Of a stretch of DNA of 56,465 nucleotides, positions 9,835 to 21,469 are shown piece after piece. Positions within the stretch are counted from its first letter, which is position 1, and each line of letters begins with the position of its first letter. The notes beneath the pieces were generated by a model, which was not told the origin of the DNA, ran no database searches, and saw only the letters and a list, made by a program, of their open reading frames with translations. The translations under genes and the position numbers were made by a program. Source of the stretch: a bacterium (lineage in GTDB: Bacteria; Bacillota; Bacilli; Lactobacillales; Streptococcaceae). The DNA lies in contig CAJNDD010000011.1 of NCBI GenBank assembly GCA_905221435.1, forward strand, positions 1 to 56,465. The letters are read 5' to 3'.

Positions 9835-11001
9835 ATGAGATATTTAACTGCAGGAGAATCACACGGCCCCCGTCTGACGGCTATCATTGAAGGAATTCCA
9901 GCGGGACTTCCTTTGACAGCTGAGGATATTAATGGGGACCTTAAACGCCGTCAGGGTGGCTACGGTCGTGGTGGCCGTATGAAGATTGAGAGTGACCAGG
10001 TTGTCTTTACTTCGGGCGTTCGCCACGGGAAAACGACAGGGGCTCCCATTACCATGGATGTCATCAACAAAGACCACCAAAAATGGCTGGACATCATGTC
10101 TGCGGAGGACATTGAAGACCGCCTTAAAAGCAAGCGGAAAATCACTCATCCTCGCCCAGGTCACGCCGATTTGGTTGGGGGCATCAAGTACCGTTTTGAT
10201 GATTTGCGAAATTCTTTGGAACGTTCATCAGCTCGTGAAACCACCATGCGAGTGGCAGTCGGGGCAGTAGCCAAACGTCTCTTAGCTGAGCTAGATATGG
10301 AGATTGCTAACCATGTCGTGGTCTTTGGTGGCAAGGAAATCGATGTACCTGAAAATCTGACAGTTGCTGAGATTAAGGAACGAGCTGCCCAGTCTGAAGT
10401 TTCTATTGTCAACCAAGAACGGGAACAGGAAATCAAGGACTATATTGACCAAATCAAACGTGACGGTGATACCATCGGTGGAGTTGTGGAGACAGTCGTC
10501 GGAGGTGTTCCAGTTGGTCTCGGTTCCTATGTTCAATGGGACAGAAAATTGGATGCGCGATTGGCCCAAGCAGTTGTCTCTATCAATGCCTTTAAAGGGG
10601 TGGAATTTGGTCTTGGATTTAAAGCTGGTTACCGAAAAGGCAGCCAGGTTATGGATGAAATTCTCTGGTCTAAAGAAGATGGTTATACTCGCCACACCAA
10701 TAATCTAGGTGGTTTCGAAGGTGGCATGACTAATGGGCAACCCATCGTTGTCCGTGGTGTCATGAAACCCATTCCCACTCTTTATAAACCACTTATGAGT
10801 GTGGATATCGAAACCCACGAACCTTACAAGGCAACTGTGGAGAGAAGTGATCCGACCGCTCTTCCAGCAGCAGGTGTGGTCATGGAAGCTGTTGTGGCAA
10901 CGGTTCTGGCGCAAGAAATCCTTGAAAAATTCTCCTCAGATAATCTTGAAGAATTAAAAGAGGCAGTTGCCAAGCACCGAGACTATACAAAGAACTATTA
11001 A
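9835..11001 (+). CDS. aroC: chorismate synthase
   Basis: 388 residues. It converts EPSP to chorismate and needs reduced FMN. Signature motifs are the N-terminal [32 protein letters not shown] and [15 protein letters not shown], plus [17 protein letters not shown] near the C-terminus. It starts nine bases after aroB with AAGGAGA in front. The flavin reductase activity needed by monofunctional forms is not encoded nearby. Confidence 0.97.
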   Translation: MRYLTAGESHGPRLTAIIEGIPAGLPLTAEDINGDLKRRQGGYGRGGRMKIESDQVVFTSGVRHGKTTGAPITMDVINKDHQKWLDIMSAEDIEDRLKSKRKITHPRPGHADLVGGIKYRFDDLRNSLERSSARETTMRVAVGAVAKRLLAELDMEIANHVVVFGGKEIDVPENLTVAEIKERAAQSEVSIVNQEREQEIKDYIDQIKRDGDTIGGVVETVVGGVPVGLGSYVQWDRKLDARLAQAVVSINAFKGVEFGLGFKAGYRKGSQVMDEILWSKEDGYTRHTNNLGGFEGGMTNGQPIVVRGVMKPIPTLYKPLMSVDIETHEPYKATVERSDPTALPAAGVVMEAVVATVLAQEILEKFSSDNLEELKEAVAKHRDYTKNY

Positions 11002-11010
11002 GGAGTCCTT

Positions 11011-12114
11011 ATGGCAAAAACTATCTATATCGCAGGTCTCGGTTTGATTGGTGCTTCGATGGCGCTCGGTATCAAGCGTGATCATGCTGATTATGAAATT
11101 CTAGGTTATAATCGTAGCCAGGCTTCGAGAGACATTGCCTTGGAGCGAGGAATGATAGACCGTGCGACGGATGATTTTGCCAGTTTCGCTCCTCTGGCAG
11201 ATGTCATCATCCTGACCTTGCCAATCAAACAGACCATTGCTTTTATTAAGGAGCTGGCACATTTAGACTTGAAAGAAGGCGTCATTATCTCGGATGCTGG
11301 CTCGACCAAGTCAGCCATCGTGGATGCGGCGGAGGAACATTTAGCTGGCAAGCCTGTTCGCTTTGTCGGAGCTCATCCCATGGCTGGTAGCCACAAGACA
11401 GGGGCAGCTTCTGCAGATGTTAATCTCTTTGAAAATGCTTACTATATCTTCACACCTTCGAGCCTGACAAGTCCAGACACACTTGAGGAAATGAAAGATC
11501 TGCTTTCAGGACTTCATGCTCGTTTTATCGAGATTGATGCCAAGGAGCATGATCGGGTGACTTCTCAGATTAGCCATTTTCCCCATATTCTGGCTTCCAG
11601 TCTCATGGAGCAGACAGCAATCTATGCTCAAGAGCATGAGCTGGCAAGACGCTTTGTAGCGGGAGGATTTCGAGATATGACTCGGATTGCGGAGAGTGAG
11701 CCAGGTATGTGGACTTCTATTCTCTTGTCTAATCGTGAGACCATTCTAGAGCGAATTGTGGATTTCAAGAAACGCTTAGATGAGGTTGGACAAGCCATCA
11801 GTAAGGGAGATGAAGAACAAATCTGGAATTTTTTCAACCAAGCACGTGCGCAACGGCAGGCTATGGAAATCCATAAGCGTGGAGGTGTGGATAGCTCTTA
11901 CGACCTCTATGTCGACGTTCCCGATGAAGAAGATGTTATCTTGCGGATTTTGGAATTGCTTCGTGGGACTTCCTTGGTCAACATCCACATCAACGAAGAA
12001 AACCGTGAGGATATTCACGGGATTCTACAAATTTCCTTTAAAAATTCTCAAGATTTGGAACGAGCTGAGCGCTTAATTACAGAAAATACGGACTACACAG
12101 TCGTCATCAAATAA
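11011..12114 (+). CDS. tyrA: prephenate dehydrogenase
   Basis: 367 residues. It oxidises prephenate to 4-hydroxyphenylpyruvate for tyrosine synthesis. The N-terminal NAD-binding fold starts with [24 protein letters not shown] and [13 protein letters not shown] are the catalytic-domain motifs. The last 70 residues or so ([21 protein letters not shown]) form an ACT domain, so feedback control by tyrosine is likely. AAGGAGTC precedes the ATG, nine bases after aroC. Confidence 0.95.
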   Translation: MAKTIYIAGLGLIGASMALGIKRDHADYEILGYNRSQASRDIALERGMIDRATDDFASFAPLADVIILTLPIKQTIAFIKELAHLDLKEGVIISDAGSTKSAIVDAAEEHLAGKPVRFVGAHPMAGSHKTGAASADVNLFENAYYIFTPSSLTSPDTLEEMKDLLSGLHARFIEIDAKEHDRVTSQISHFPHILASSLMEQTAIYAQEHELARRFVAGGFRDMTRIAESEPGMWTSILLSNRETILERIVDFKKRLDEVGQAISKGDEEQIWNFFNQARAQRQAMEIHKRGGVDSSYDLYVDVPDEEDVILRILELLRGTSLVNIHINEENREDIHGILQISFKNSQDLERAERLITENTDYTVVIK

Positions 12115-12124
12115 GGAGAAAATC

Positions 12125-12463
12125 ATGTCAAATATTTACGATAGTGCAAATGAACTCAGTCGCGGATTACGCGAATTACCAGAATACAAGGCGGTTAAGG
12201 CAGCAAAAGATGCCATCCAAGCTGATGAGCAAGCTAGCAAGATTTTTGCAGACTATATCGCCTTACAGCAAGAAATCCAAGTCATGGCGCAAACGGGACA
12301 AATGCCAGACGCCTCTTTCCAAGAAAAGATGCAGTCTTTCAGTAAGCAAATCCAAGAGAACGCTCTTTTGTCAGATTTCTTTGCCAAACAGCAACAATTG
12401 TCCATTTACCTTTCAGACATTGAAAAAATAGTCTTTGAACCTGTTTCAGAATTATTGAAATAG
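12125..12463 (+). CDS. YlbF/YmcA-family (UPF0342) protein
   Basis: 112 residues, mainly alpha-helical and rich in Gln, Glu and Lys. The pattern ([46 protein letters not shown]) matches the YlbF/UPF0342 family. Relatives in Bacillus act in a small complex affecting RNA maturation and development; the streptococcal role is unknown. It sits between tyrA and aroA in the aro operon and is followed at once by a strong terminator, so it ends the first transcript. Confidence 0.85.
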   Translation: MSNIYDSANELSRGLRELPEYKAVKAAKDAIQADEQASKIFADYIALQQEIQVMAQTGQMPDASFQEKMQSFSKQIQENALLSDFFAKQQQLSIYLSDIEKIVFEPVSELLK

Positions 12464-12480
12464 TATTTTATCTGTATAAA

Positions 12481-12512
12481 AACCAGAAATTTCAGGAATT
12501 TCTGGTTTTTTT
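12481..12512 (+). terminator. internal terminator of the aro cluster
   Basis: AACCAGAAATT and AATTTCTGGTT form an 11-bp stem followed by a long T run (to 12512). It separates the aroD-ylbF segment from aroA. Confidence 0.88.
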
Positions 12513-12513
12513 G

Positions 12514-14301
<1,788 letters not shown>

Positions 14302-14305
<4 letters not shown>

Positions 14306-15147
14306 AAATTGCCTATCTAGGTCCCAAGGGATCTTTTTCGCATCATGTTGTGCAGACAGCCTTTCCCAAAGAGGAATTGCAGGCCTTTGCCAATATCACA
14401 GATGTTATCAAGGCCTATGAACAGGGCTTGGTGGACTATTCTGTGGTGCCAGTTGAAAATTCTATCGAGGGTAGTGTTCATGAAAGCTTGGATTACCTTT
14501 TTCATCAGACTCACATCCAAGCAGTTGCAGAAATCGTTCAACCCATTCATCAGCAGTTAATGGCAGTTCCAGGTCAATCAAAAATTGAGAAGATTTTTTC
14601 TCATCCTCAGGCTCTAGCTCAAGGAAAGAAATTCATCGATAAACACTATCCAGAGGCTAAAATAGAGGTAACAGCCAGTACTGCCTATGCAGCTCGCTTT
14701 ATTTCGGAACATCCAGACCAGCCATATGCAGCCATTGCTCCTAAAAGTTCAGCTGAAGAATATGGCTTGGAATTAATTGCTGAGGATATTCAGGAAATGG
14801 AAGCTAATTTCACGCGTTTTTGGGTGTTAGGGGCAGAGATACCGATAATCCCTTTGAAGCCACAAGCTGAAAAAATGAGTTTGGCCTTGACCTTACCAGA
14901 CAATCTACCTGGTGCTCTTTACAAGGCACTTTCGACTTTTGCTTGGAGAGGGATTGACTTAACAAAGATTGAAAGTCGCCCCCTTAAAACAGCCTTGGGA
15001 GAATACTTTTTCATTATTGATGTAGACTATAGTGACAAAGAACTGGTCCATTTTGCCAGACAAGAACTAGAAGCCATTGGAATCCAGCATAAGATCCTGG
15101 GAACCTACCCGATTTTTACCATAACTGATTTAGAAAAGGAGAGTTAA
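14302..15147 (+). CDS. pheA: prephenate dehydratase
   Basis: 281 residues, monofunctional (no chorismate mutase domain). It converts prephenate to phenylpyruvate. The N-terminal GPKGSFSHH and VVPVENSIEGSVHESLD form the substrate site, with the catalytic Thr in NFTRFWVLG. The C-terminal ACT domain has the LPGALYKALS and IESRP motifs typical of phenylalanine feedback. ATGA overlap with aroK; the stop overlaps the next ATG by one base. Confidence 0.96.
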
Positions 15148-16433
15148 TGAGCAAAGAAAATCCTTTAAGTCATCACGAGCAGTTACGTTATGACTATCTC
15201 TACAAAAATATTCATTATCTCAATGACAGAGAAAAGAGAGAATTTGACTACCTACAAAGAAAGCTAGATGGAACTTCACCTCACAGTAGAATCTATGAGA
15301 AAAATGAGGAAACTTTGGGATCTGATATTGATCTTCCTAGCTACACTAATCGAAGTCGTTCAAATAGACAGCAAAAGAACACTTCACTTCCAAAAGGGAA
15401 AAAGAAGAAACCAAGAAAATTTTTCAAACGATTTTTAATTTGGTTTTTACTGTTGATAACCTGTGTGGCTGCGGGGATGATTTTTATGTTTCTTCGCGGT
15501 TTCCAGTCAGCAACCTCTACCAATAAGCCAGCTGATGCAAAAGCAGCTCAAGTAGAGGTCTTTAATGGTCAAGATACCAAAGATGGGGTGAATATCCTAG
15601 TCATGGGGACAGATGGTCGGATTGGTCAAAATAGTGCAGAAACCCGTACAGACACGATTATGGTGTTGAATGTTAGTGGTTCGGATAAGAAAATCAAGCT
15701 AGTCAGCTTTATGCGTGACAACCTAGTCTATATTGATGGCTACAGCCAGATTGTGAATGGCAAGAAACAAACGGATAATAAACTAAATGTTGCCTATGAA
15801 CTCGGGGAACAAGAAGGGCAAAAAGGGGCAGAAATGGTCCGCAAGGTTCTAAAAGATAACTTTGATTTGGACATTAAGTACTATGCCCTAGTGGATTTTC
15901 AGGCCTTTGCAACTGCTATTGATACGCTATTTCCTGATGGGGTGACTATAGACGCTAAGTTTTCAACGTTAAATGGTCAGCCTCTGACAGAAGCCACAGT
16001 TGGAGATGACCTACATGCAACAGAAACGGAATCACCAACTCAAACTATTAAAGTTGGGAAACAGCAGATGAATGGCTCGACCTTGCTCAACTACGCTCGC
16101 TTCCGTGATGATGATGAAGGAGACTATGGTCGTACCAAACGTCAGCAGCAAGTCATGTCAGCCGTTCTTGAGCAGATCAAAGATCCGACCAAACTCTTTA
16201 CCGGTTCAGAGGCACTTGGAAAAGTATTTGGAATGACTTCTACCAACCTACCATATACCTTCTTACTGACCAATGGCTTATCAGTTATCGAAGGTGCACA
16301 GAATGGTATCGAAAGATTGACAGTGCCAGAACTTGGCGATTGGGTAGATGCTTATGATGTCTACGGAGGACAAGGTCTACTTGTCGACCAGAACAAATAC
16401 CGGACTAAACTCGCCCAAATGGGAATGAGATAA
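15147..16433 (+). CDS. LytR-CpsA-Psr (LCP) family wall-polymer ligase
   Basis: 428 residues. The protein has a long basic cytoplasmic N-terminus (about 90 residues, with a KKKKPRKFFKR cluster), one membrane helix (about 92-112) and an extracellular LCP domain. LCP hallmarks: LVMGTDGR, ETRTDTIMVL, SFMRDN, and FRDDDEGDYGRTKRQQQV, holding the Asp/Arg residues that bind the polyprenyl pyrophosphate substrate. LCP enzymes transfer teichoic acid or capsule from lipid carrier to peptidoglycan. Being last in the aro transcript while directly before the licD locus makes a teichoic-acid role attractive, but that is inference. Confidence 0.93.
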   Translation: MSKENPLSHHEQLRYDYLYKNIHYLNDREKREFDYLQRKLDGTSPHSRIYEKNEETLGSDIDLPSYTNRSRSNRQQKNTSLPKGKKKKPRKFFKRFLIWFLLLITCVAAGMIFMFLRGFQSATSTNKPADAKAAQVEVFNGQDTKDGVNILVMGTDGRIGQNSAETRTDTIMVLNVSGSDKKIKLVSFMRDNLVYIDGYSQIVNGKKQTDNKLNVAYELGEQEGQKGAEMVRKVLKDNFDLDIKYYALVDFQAFATAIDTLFPDGVTIDAKFSTLNGQPLTEATVGDDLHATETESPTQTIKVGKQQMNGSTLLNYARFRDDDEGDYGRTKRQQQVMSAVLEQIKDPTKLFTGSEALGKVFGMTSTNLPYTFLLTNGLSVIEGAQNGIERLTVPELGDWVDAYDVYGGQGLLVDQNKYRTKLAQMGMR

Positions 16434-16446
16434 GAGATAGATAAAT

Positions 16447-16500
16447 AAAAATCAAAGCTTCATTCACCAGTAAAAATGGTGGATTGGGCTTTGATTTTTT
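16447..16500 (+). terminator. terminator after the aro-LCP operon
   Basis: AAATCAAAGC...GCTTTGATTT with an inner CACCA/TGGTG pairing, followed by a T run ending at 16500. Confidence 0.85.
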
Positions 16501-16532
16501 ACGGTATCTGATGGATTTTTAAGGCTTTTTTA

Positions 16533-16541
16533 TGGTATAAT
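16533..16541 (+). promoter_or_regulatory. extended -10 promoter of the licD locus
   Basis: TGGTATAAT (-10 hexamer at 16536-16541) lies 40 bases before the first licD ATG. The -35 is poor, as is common for extended -10 promoters. Confidence 0.6.
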
Positions 16542-16580
16542 AAAACGATATAACTCGTTTTTGAAAAGAAGAGGAGAGAC

Positions 16581-17417
16581 ATGAGTGATTTGAAAGCGAT
16601 TCAGGCTCGTAGTCTGGAAATGGCTGAATATTTTGTCGCATTTTGTAAAGAACATAATTTGTTGTGCTATCTCTGTGGTGGTGGGGCTATTGGTGCCCTT
16701 CGTAATAAGGGTTTCATTCCTTGGGATGATGACTTAGACTTTTTTATGCCTCGAAAGGACTATGAAAAATTAGCAGAGCTGTGGCCACGTTTTGCAGATG
16801 AGCGCTATTTCTTATCAAAAAGTGACAAGGAGTTTGTCGATCGAAACCTCTTTATTACTATTCGTGACAAGGAAACCACTTGTATCAAGCCTTATCAAAA
16901 GGATTTGGATTTACCACACGGTTTGGCCTTGGATGTTTTGCCTTTGGATTATTATCCTAAAAATCCAGCTGAGCGTAAGAAACAGATTCGTTGGGCCTTG
17001 ATTTATTCCCTTTTTTGCGCCCAAACTATCCCAGAAAAGCATGGTGCCATCATGAAATGGGGAAGTCGCATCTTACTCGGCCTGACTCCAAAATCTCTAC
17101 GTTATCGCATTTGGAAAAAAGCTGAGAAAGAAATGACCAAGTATGGTCTGGCTGAGAGCGATGGAATTACGGAATTATGCTCAGGTCCCGGCTACATGCG
17201 AAACAAATACCCAATCGCATCCTTTGAGGACAATCTCTTCTTGCCATTTGAAGGAACTGAGATGCCCATCCCAGTCGGTTATGATGCCTATCTCAGCACT
17301 GCTTTTGGGGATTATATGACACCGCCACCAGCGGACAAGCAAGTACCGCATCATGATGCCATTATAGCAGACATGGACAAGAGCTACACAGAGTACAAGG
17401 GAGAATATGGAGCATGA
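16581..17417 (+). CDS. LicD-family phosphotransferase (first of the locus)
   Basis: 278 residues. LicD proteins transfer phosphocholine (or related phosphoalcohol groups) from a nucleotide donor onto teichoic acid precursors. The family core is clear: CGGGAIGALRNKGFIPWDDD with the acidic cluster WDDDLD (about 50-55), then ALDVLPLDYYP and the C-terminal FGDYMTPPPADKQVPHHD. AGAGGAGAG precedes the ATG. From memory the pneumococcal gene in this position, after the LCP gene, is called licD3. Its stop overlaps the start of the glycosyltransferase, so they are co-translated. Confidence 0.9.
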   Translation: MSDLKAIQARSLEMAEYFVAFCKEHNLLCYLCGGGAIGALRNKGFIPWDDDLDFFMPRKDYEKLAELWPRFADERYFLSKSDKEFVDRNLFITIRDKETTCIKPYQKDLDLPHGLALDVLPLDYYPKNPAERKKQIRWALIYSLFCAQTIPEKHGAIMKWGSRILLGLTPKSLRYRIWKKAEKEMTKYGLAESDGITELCSGPGYMRNKYPIASFEDNLFLPFEGTEMPIPVGYDAYLSTAFGDYMTPPPADKQVPHHDAIIADMDKSYTEYKGEYGA

Positions 17418-18382
17418 TGGGAGAAAAAATAAGCATTATCGTTCCAGTCTACAATGTAGAAGCCTATCTGGAGCGATGTGTGGAGTCGATTCTTCAACAG
17501 ACTTATGCCCATTTTGAGTTAATCCTAATCAACGATGGTTCTACCGATTCCAGCGGACAAATCTGTGATCACCTAGCATCTCAGTATGAGAATATCAAGG
17601 TTTATCATATCGAAAATGCTGGTGTTTCAAATGCTAGAAATATGGGAATTCAGCTAGCGACGGGTTCTTGGGTTACCTTTATTGATAGTGATGATTTCGT
17701 TACTCAGGATTACCTAGCTACTTTAGCAGGTGCAGTTGAGGGGTTGAATGTAGGCTTTGTTATTGCTCCTCTGCACCATATCAAAAACGGCATTGTAACA
17801 GACCTACCTCCACATTCTGGAAAAACAGAACTCTGGTCAACAGAAGAAACCATGAAGGAACTATTGATGACTACCAGAACGTCATTTTTTCCAGTTGCAA
17901 AACTGTTTAAGAGAGACCTGCTTGCGTATGAAAAGTTTAATACAAATTATCACCTAGCTGAAGATGCCTTATTTTTAACTGAATTGCTACTAAAGACAAG
18001 ATGCAGTAGCGTATTTATTGACAAGCCTGTTTATTATTATGATCATCGTGAGGGAAGTGCAACAACATCTGTTAATCGACATGTATTTGACACGATAGAA
18101 GTTTATCAGCAAATAATTGCTCAAGTTTCACAAGCCTTTCCTAATCTAAAATACGAATTAAAAAATAGAGAATGTTGGTCGTACATCACAGTTTACGATA
18201 AAATTATCTTTACCTCACGTGAAGAGTATCAAAAGGAGAAAGTCGAGCTGAGGACTTGGATTGTTCAGCATCGACGTGAAATATGGAAGGATGCTTATTT
18301 CACTACATTTCGTAAGATAGCTATCTTGTCACTTGTATTTTCTCCATGGATATATAAGAAAATTGTTGGGTTAAGAAACTAA
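17414..18382 (+). CDS. glycosyltransferase family 2
   Basis: 322 residues, GT-A fold. ISIIVPVYNVEAYLERCVES opens the nucleotide-sugar domain; INDGSTDSS and the DXD-type FIDSDDF (about 95) bind the donor and metal, and EDALF near 185 holds the probable catalytic acidic residue. No clear transmembrane helix, so it probably works at the inner face of the membrane on an undecaprenyl-linked teichoic acid unit. The sugar is unknown. Two ATGs (17414, 17417) are possible; both overlap the licD stop. From memory the related pneumococcal locus has two glycosyltransferases here; only one is present. Confidence 0.9.
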   Translation: MMGEKISIIVPVYNVEAYLERCVESILQQTYAHFELILINDGSTDSSGQICDHLASQYENIKVYHIENAGVSNARNMGIQLATGSWVTFIDSDDFVTQDYLATLAGAVEGLNVGFVIAPLHHIKNGIVTDLPPHSGKTELWSTEETMKELLMTTRTSFFPVAKLFKRDLLAYEKFNTNYHLAEDALFLTELLLKTRCSSVFIDKPVYYYDHREGSATTSVNRHVFDTIEVYQQIIAQVSQAFPNLKYELKNRECWSYITVYDKIIFTSREEYQKEKVELRTWIVQHRREIWKDAYFTTFRKIAILSLVFSPWIYKKIVGLRN

Positions 18383-18403
18383 TATTATGAGAAGGAGTTG
18401 AAA

Positions 18404-20563
18404 ATGAATTTTTCAAAAATGAATGAATACTTTGAAAAATCAAAATTATGGATTTCATATCTGTTTGTTTTCATTTCGATTTTAAGTATGAGTTCACTAG
18501 TTTATAAGGTAGCAAATCCAATCTATAAGGGATTGTCAGCGATTGTTGTACTTTATATTTGCTACACATTGTTGTTTAAGTGGAAACAGATTACAGTAGA
18601 TCGAAAGTTTTTGGCCTTATTTGGCTTGTTATCTGGTAGTCATCTGCTATCGGCAGTATTCAATCGCTCCGGACATTTGATTGGGAATGTGATTGAAATC
18701 CTTTTCATGGTAACCTATGTTTTATTATTTACCATGTTACAATCGGATCAGCTTAAAAGATTATTTGACTGGATTGCCTACACAGTTCAAATCATTTCTT
18801 TCTCTTCCGCAATCTTTGCATTTGGTTTATTGGTAAGTAGAGTCCTTATCCTATTTAAGATTGGCGAACAATCCTATTACTATGGTGTCATGAATGGACG
18901 TCTATGGGGGATTGTTAATCCAAATGCTAGTGCGATATTTTCATACATTAGCATTATTTTAGCTATGTATTTGATCCACAAAGGAAGTAAATATTCTGTT
19001 TATCTTAAACTGAACAATGTGATTCAATTAGTTTACTTCGCTACGATGCAAAGTCGAGGAGCCTTACTTTCTTTACTCCTCATGGTTGGACTTTATAGTT
19101 TCTTTGCTACTAGAGGAACTATCATTAAACGATTCCTCACTTTTATTGTTGCCGGTCTGCTAATTACTGCTACTAATATTGGATTAAGCTATGCAACTTC
19201 AATTTATATCGCATCTGAAACTGCGACCGTTTTAGATTTAAACAAAGGGCAATCCTACGCTGAAACAGATTCGTCTGCTACTAAAAAGAATGGTGAACTC
19301 CATCTGATTGAAACAACACCGAGTGGTAGGACCTACATTTGGAAAAATGCCATCAAGATGGGAAGTGCCAAACCAATTTTTGGTTATGGTGTACGAAATG
19401 TTCCAGATTACTATGCAGAATATTTCAGTAAATTTGAGATTCAAAACTCCCTTATTGGTGGGAATTTCCATAACATTTTTGTGACCATATTTGTCAGTTC
19501 GGGAGTTCTAGGTTTGGTATCCTTCCTTCTTGTACTGGCTTACGTCATCAAGCGCTTTTTAACGTATTTGATTGTTTCCAAGAAAAATACTGATAAATTA
19601 ATCATGATCCTTTTCTTCGGTATCTTGTTTGGTCAGCTGTTTGAGAGTCAGATTATGTATTCAACCAACTTTATTAATATCATCTTCTGGTTAGCAATTG
19701 GCTATGGACTCGTAGTCTGCAAACGGGATGAAGGAGTTCGGTACCAAGAAGTAACAGATATCAGTGAAATTCAACAGATGGAACTTGGAATCATGGAGTA
19801 CATTCACGAGGTTTGTCAGAAAATTGGTGTCAAGTATTTCCTAGCATATGGAAGTCTAATTGGTGCGGTTCGCCATAAAGGTTTTATCCCTTGGGACGAT
19901 GATATGGATATTTGCATGCTAAGAGAAGACTATGAGAAACTACAAGATTACCTCATCGCTAACCCTGATGAACGTTACGAGGTCATGTCTTATAAAAATA
20001 ATCTCAACTATGTCTATCCCTTCATGAAAGTGCAGGATAACCATACTTATTTACTGGAAGAAGATGTTCGCATCGATTCGAATATGGGAATCTATGTAGA
20101 TATTTTCCCCGTGGATGGCTATGAGGATGACGTAGATTTTAAAAACAAAATGACGAAACTCATAAAGAAACGTCAATTAAGTTGTTACACTTTTAAAGGA
20201 ATTACTAATACAAAAAGTCTACTAAATTCTTTGATCCGTTATATCTCTGTTGTCATTTTCTATTTCACAAATACGAATAAGTATGTTGAGCAAATTGATG
20301 AGCTTGCTAAATCTAGAGCAGTTGCTGACTACGAGCAAGTTGATTATTTGATTTACAAGGATATGAATAAGCCAGTTTGGAAACGTGAGTGGTTAGAACA
20401 AGTGATTGTGGGAACGTTTGAAGGCAAGGAATTTATGATTCCAAAACACTACCATGAAATTTTGACCTCGGACTATGGAGATTACATGCAATTACCCCCT
20501 CTTGAACAAAGAGTATCTCACCATGATTTTAAACTGTGGAAAATCACTAAAAGTTCTAAGTAA
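18404..20563 (+). CDS. membrane polysaccharide/teichoic acid polymerase fused to a LicD domain
   Basis: 719 residues from ATG 18404 (GGAG at 18394-18397; an in-frame TTG at 18398 overlaps it). Residues 1-440 are a polytopic membrane protein with roughly ten hydrophobic helices and the Wzy/O-antigen-ligase signature TPSGRTYIWKNAIK, PIFGYGV, FHNIFVTIFVSSGVLG. Residues about 450-719 are a complete LicD domain (AYGSLIGAVRHKGFIPWDDDMD, YVDIFPVDGY, YGDYMQLPPLEQRVSHHDF). The join is in one uninterrupted frame with no internal ribosome site. By position this would be the teichoic acid chain polymerase (TarP-like), which joins lipid-linked repeat units outside the membrane, but the LicD domain normally uses a cytoplasmic nucleotide donor. 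Function of the fusion is inferred. Confidence 0.85.
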   Translation: MNFSKMNEYFEKSKLWISYLFVFISILSMSSLVYKVANPIYKGLSAIVVLYICYTLLFKWKQITVDRKFLALFGLLSGSHLLSAVFNRSGHLIGNVIEILFMVTYVLLFTMLQSDQLKRLFDWIAYTVQIISFSSAIFAFGLLVSRVLILFKIGEQSYYYGVMNGRLWGIVNPNASAIFSYISIILAMYLIHKGSKYSVYLKLNNVIQLVYFATMQSRGALLSLLLMVGLYSFFATRGTIIKRFLTFIVAGLLITATNIGLSYATSIYIASETATVLDLNKGQSYAETDSSATKKNGELHLIETTPSGRTYIWKNAIKMGSAKPIFGYGVRNVPDYYAEYFSKFEIQNSLIGGNFHNIFVTIFVSSGVLGLVSFLLVLAYVIKRFLTYLIVSKKNTDKLIMILFFGILFGQLFESQIMYSTNFINIIFWLAIGYGLVVCKRDEGVRYQEVTDISEIQQMELGIMEYIHEVCQKIGVKYFLAYGSLIGAVRHKGFIPWDDDMDICMLREDYEKLQDYLIANPDERYEVMSYKNNLNYVYPFMKVQDNHTYLLEEDVRIDSNMGIYVDIFPVDGYEDDVDFKNKMTKLIKKRQLSCYTFKGITNTKSLLNSLIRYISVVIFYFTNTNKYVEQIDELAKSRAVADYEQVDYLIYKDMNKPVWKREWLEQVIVGTFEGKEFMIPKHYHEILTSDYGDYMQLPPLEQRVSHHDFKLWKITKSSK

Positions 20564-20620
20564 GCAAATCGCAGTTAGAAATCGTTTAAAGAATTAGTCG
20601 AAATTAGGAGAATAAAACGT

Positions 20621-21433
20621 ATGTCTGAGAGAGTTTTAAGTCTTGAAGAAATAAAACAAGTGGAGTTGGATATTTTAAAGTATCTACATGAACTATGTGA
20701 ACAGCATCAGATTAAATATTTTATTGATTTTGGAACCTTACTAGGAGCTGTCCGCCATAAAGGATTTATCCCTTGGGATGATGATACGGATATTTCCTTG
20801 GCGCGAGATGAATTTGAAAAGCTTTATAAGGTTTTAAAAAATGAGAATCATCCCTACTACAAATTGATTTCATTTAGAGAAACAAAAGGCTATCCTTACA
20901 GTTATATGCGTGTCCACGATATTAGAACACGTAGAGACGCCAATCTTTTGGACCCGACAGTTGTATTAGGAACTTGTGTTGACATTTTTCCATACGATGG
21001 TGTTGTGACGGAGGAAAGTGATTGTAAGAAAATGAAGCTCTATAAACATTTCATCCGCCTTTCGTCTTTGAATTTCAAAGGGATTAAATCAGAAAATGGG
21101 GGGATAAAAAATATACCTCGCTATATTGGGTCAGCTATTTTTCGTTTAAGTTCTCCACAAACTTGGAATCGAAAATTAGAGAACCTTGCTTTGAAATATA
21201 GTATAAATCAAGCTACAGATCTTACCTGTACGATATTTGATCCAAGTTTTCCAGAGGGAATCAAAAAAGAATGGCTCTATGATCTGATTGATATGCCATA
21301 CGAAAACATCGTAGTGAAGGCTCCGAGAAGATATCATGAAATTCTTGTCTACGAATTTGGAGCAGACTATATGACTCCACCACCTGTTGAACAGCAGGTT
21401 CCAGGAACTGATAAGAATTATTGGGTTGATTAG
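20621..21433 (+). CDS. LicD-family phosphotransferase (second stand-alone)
   Basis: 270 residues with the full LicD layout: IDFGTLLGAVRHKGFIPWDDD, acidic cluster WDDDTDI (about 52), CVDIFPYDGV and FGADYMTPPPVEQQVPGTD at the end. AGGAGAA precedes the ATG. It resembles the LicD part of the upstream fusion more than the first LicD by eye, suggesting duplication. It lies 57 bases after the fusion gene and 36 before pce. Substrate position on the repeat unit is unknown. Confidence 0.9.
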   Translation: MSERVLSLEEIKQVELDILKYLHELCEQHQIKYFIDFGTLLGAVRHKGFIPWDDDTDISLARDEFEKLYKVLKNENHPYYKLISFRETKGYPYSYMRVHDIRTRRDANLLDPTVVLGTCVDIFPYDGVVTEESDCKKMKLYKHFIRLSSLNFKGIKSENGGIKNIPRYIGSAIFRLSSPQTWNRKLENLALKYSINQATDLTCTIFDPSFPEGIKKEWLYDLIDMPYENIVVKAPRRYHEILVYEFGADYMTPPPVEQQVPGTDKNYWVD

Positions 21434-21469
21434 TAAGAGATTGTTTCCATCGAGAAAGGAGTGTTCAAG

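Noticed and set aside
19730..19770. Possible sequencing frameshift or lost stop creating the polymerase-LicD fusion
   Set aside because: The joint is in frame, with no homopolymer run, no ribosome site and no start codon for a separate LicD; both parts keep normal family sequence up to the joint.
21461..21469. GTG start of pce (and similar TTG/GTG starts at 1114, 18398, 29192, 36477)
   Set aside because: In each case the alternative codon overlaps the ribosome-binding site of a well-placed ATG a few bases downstream.
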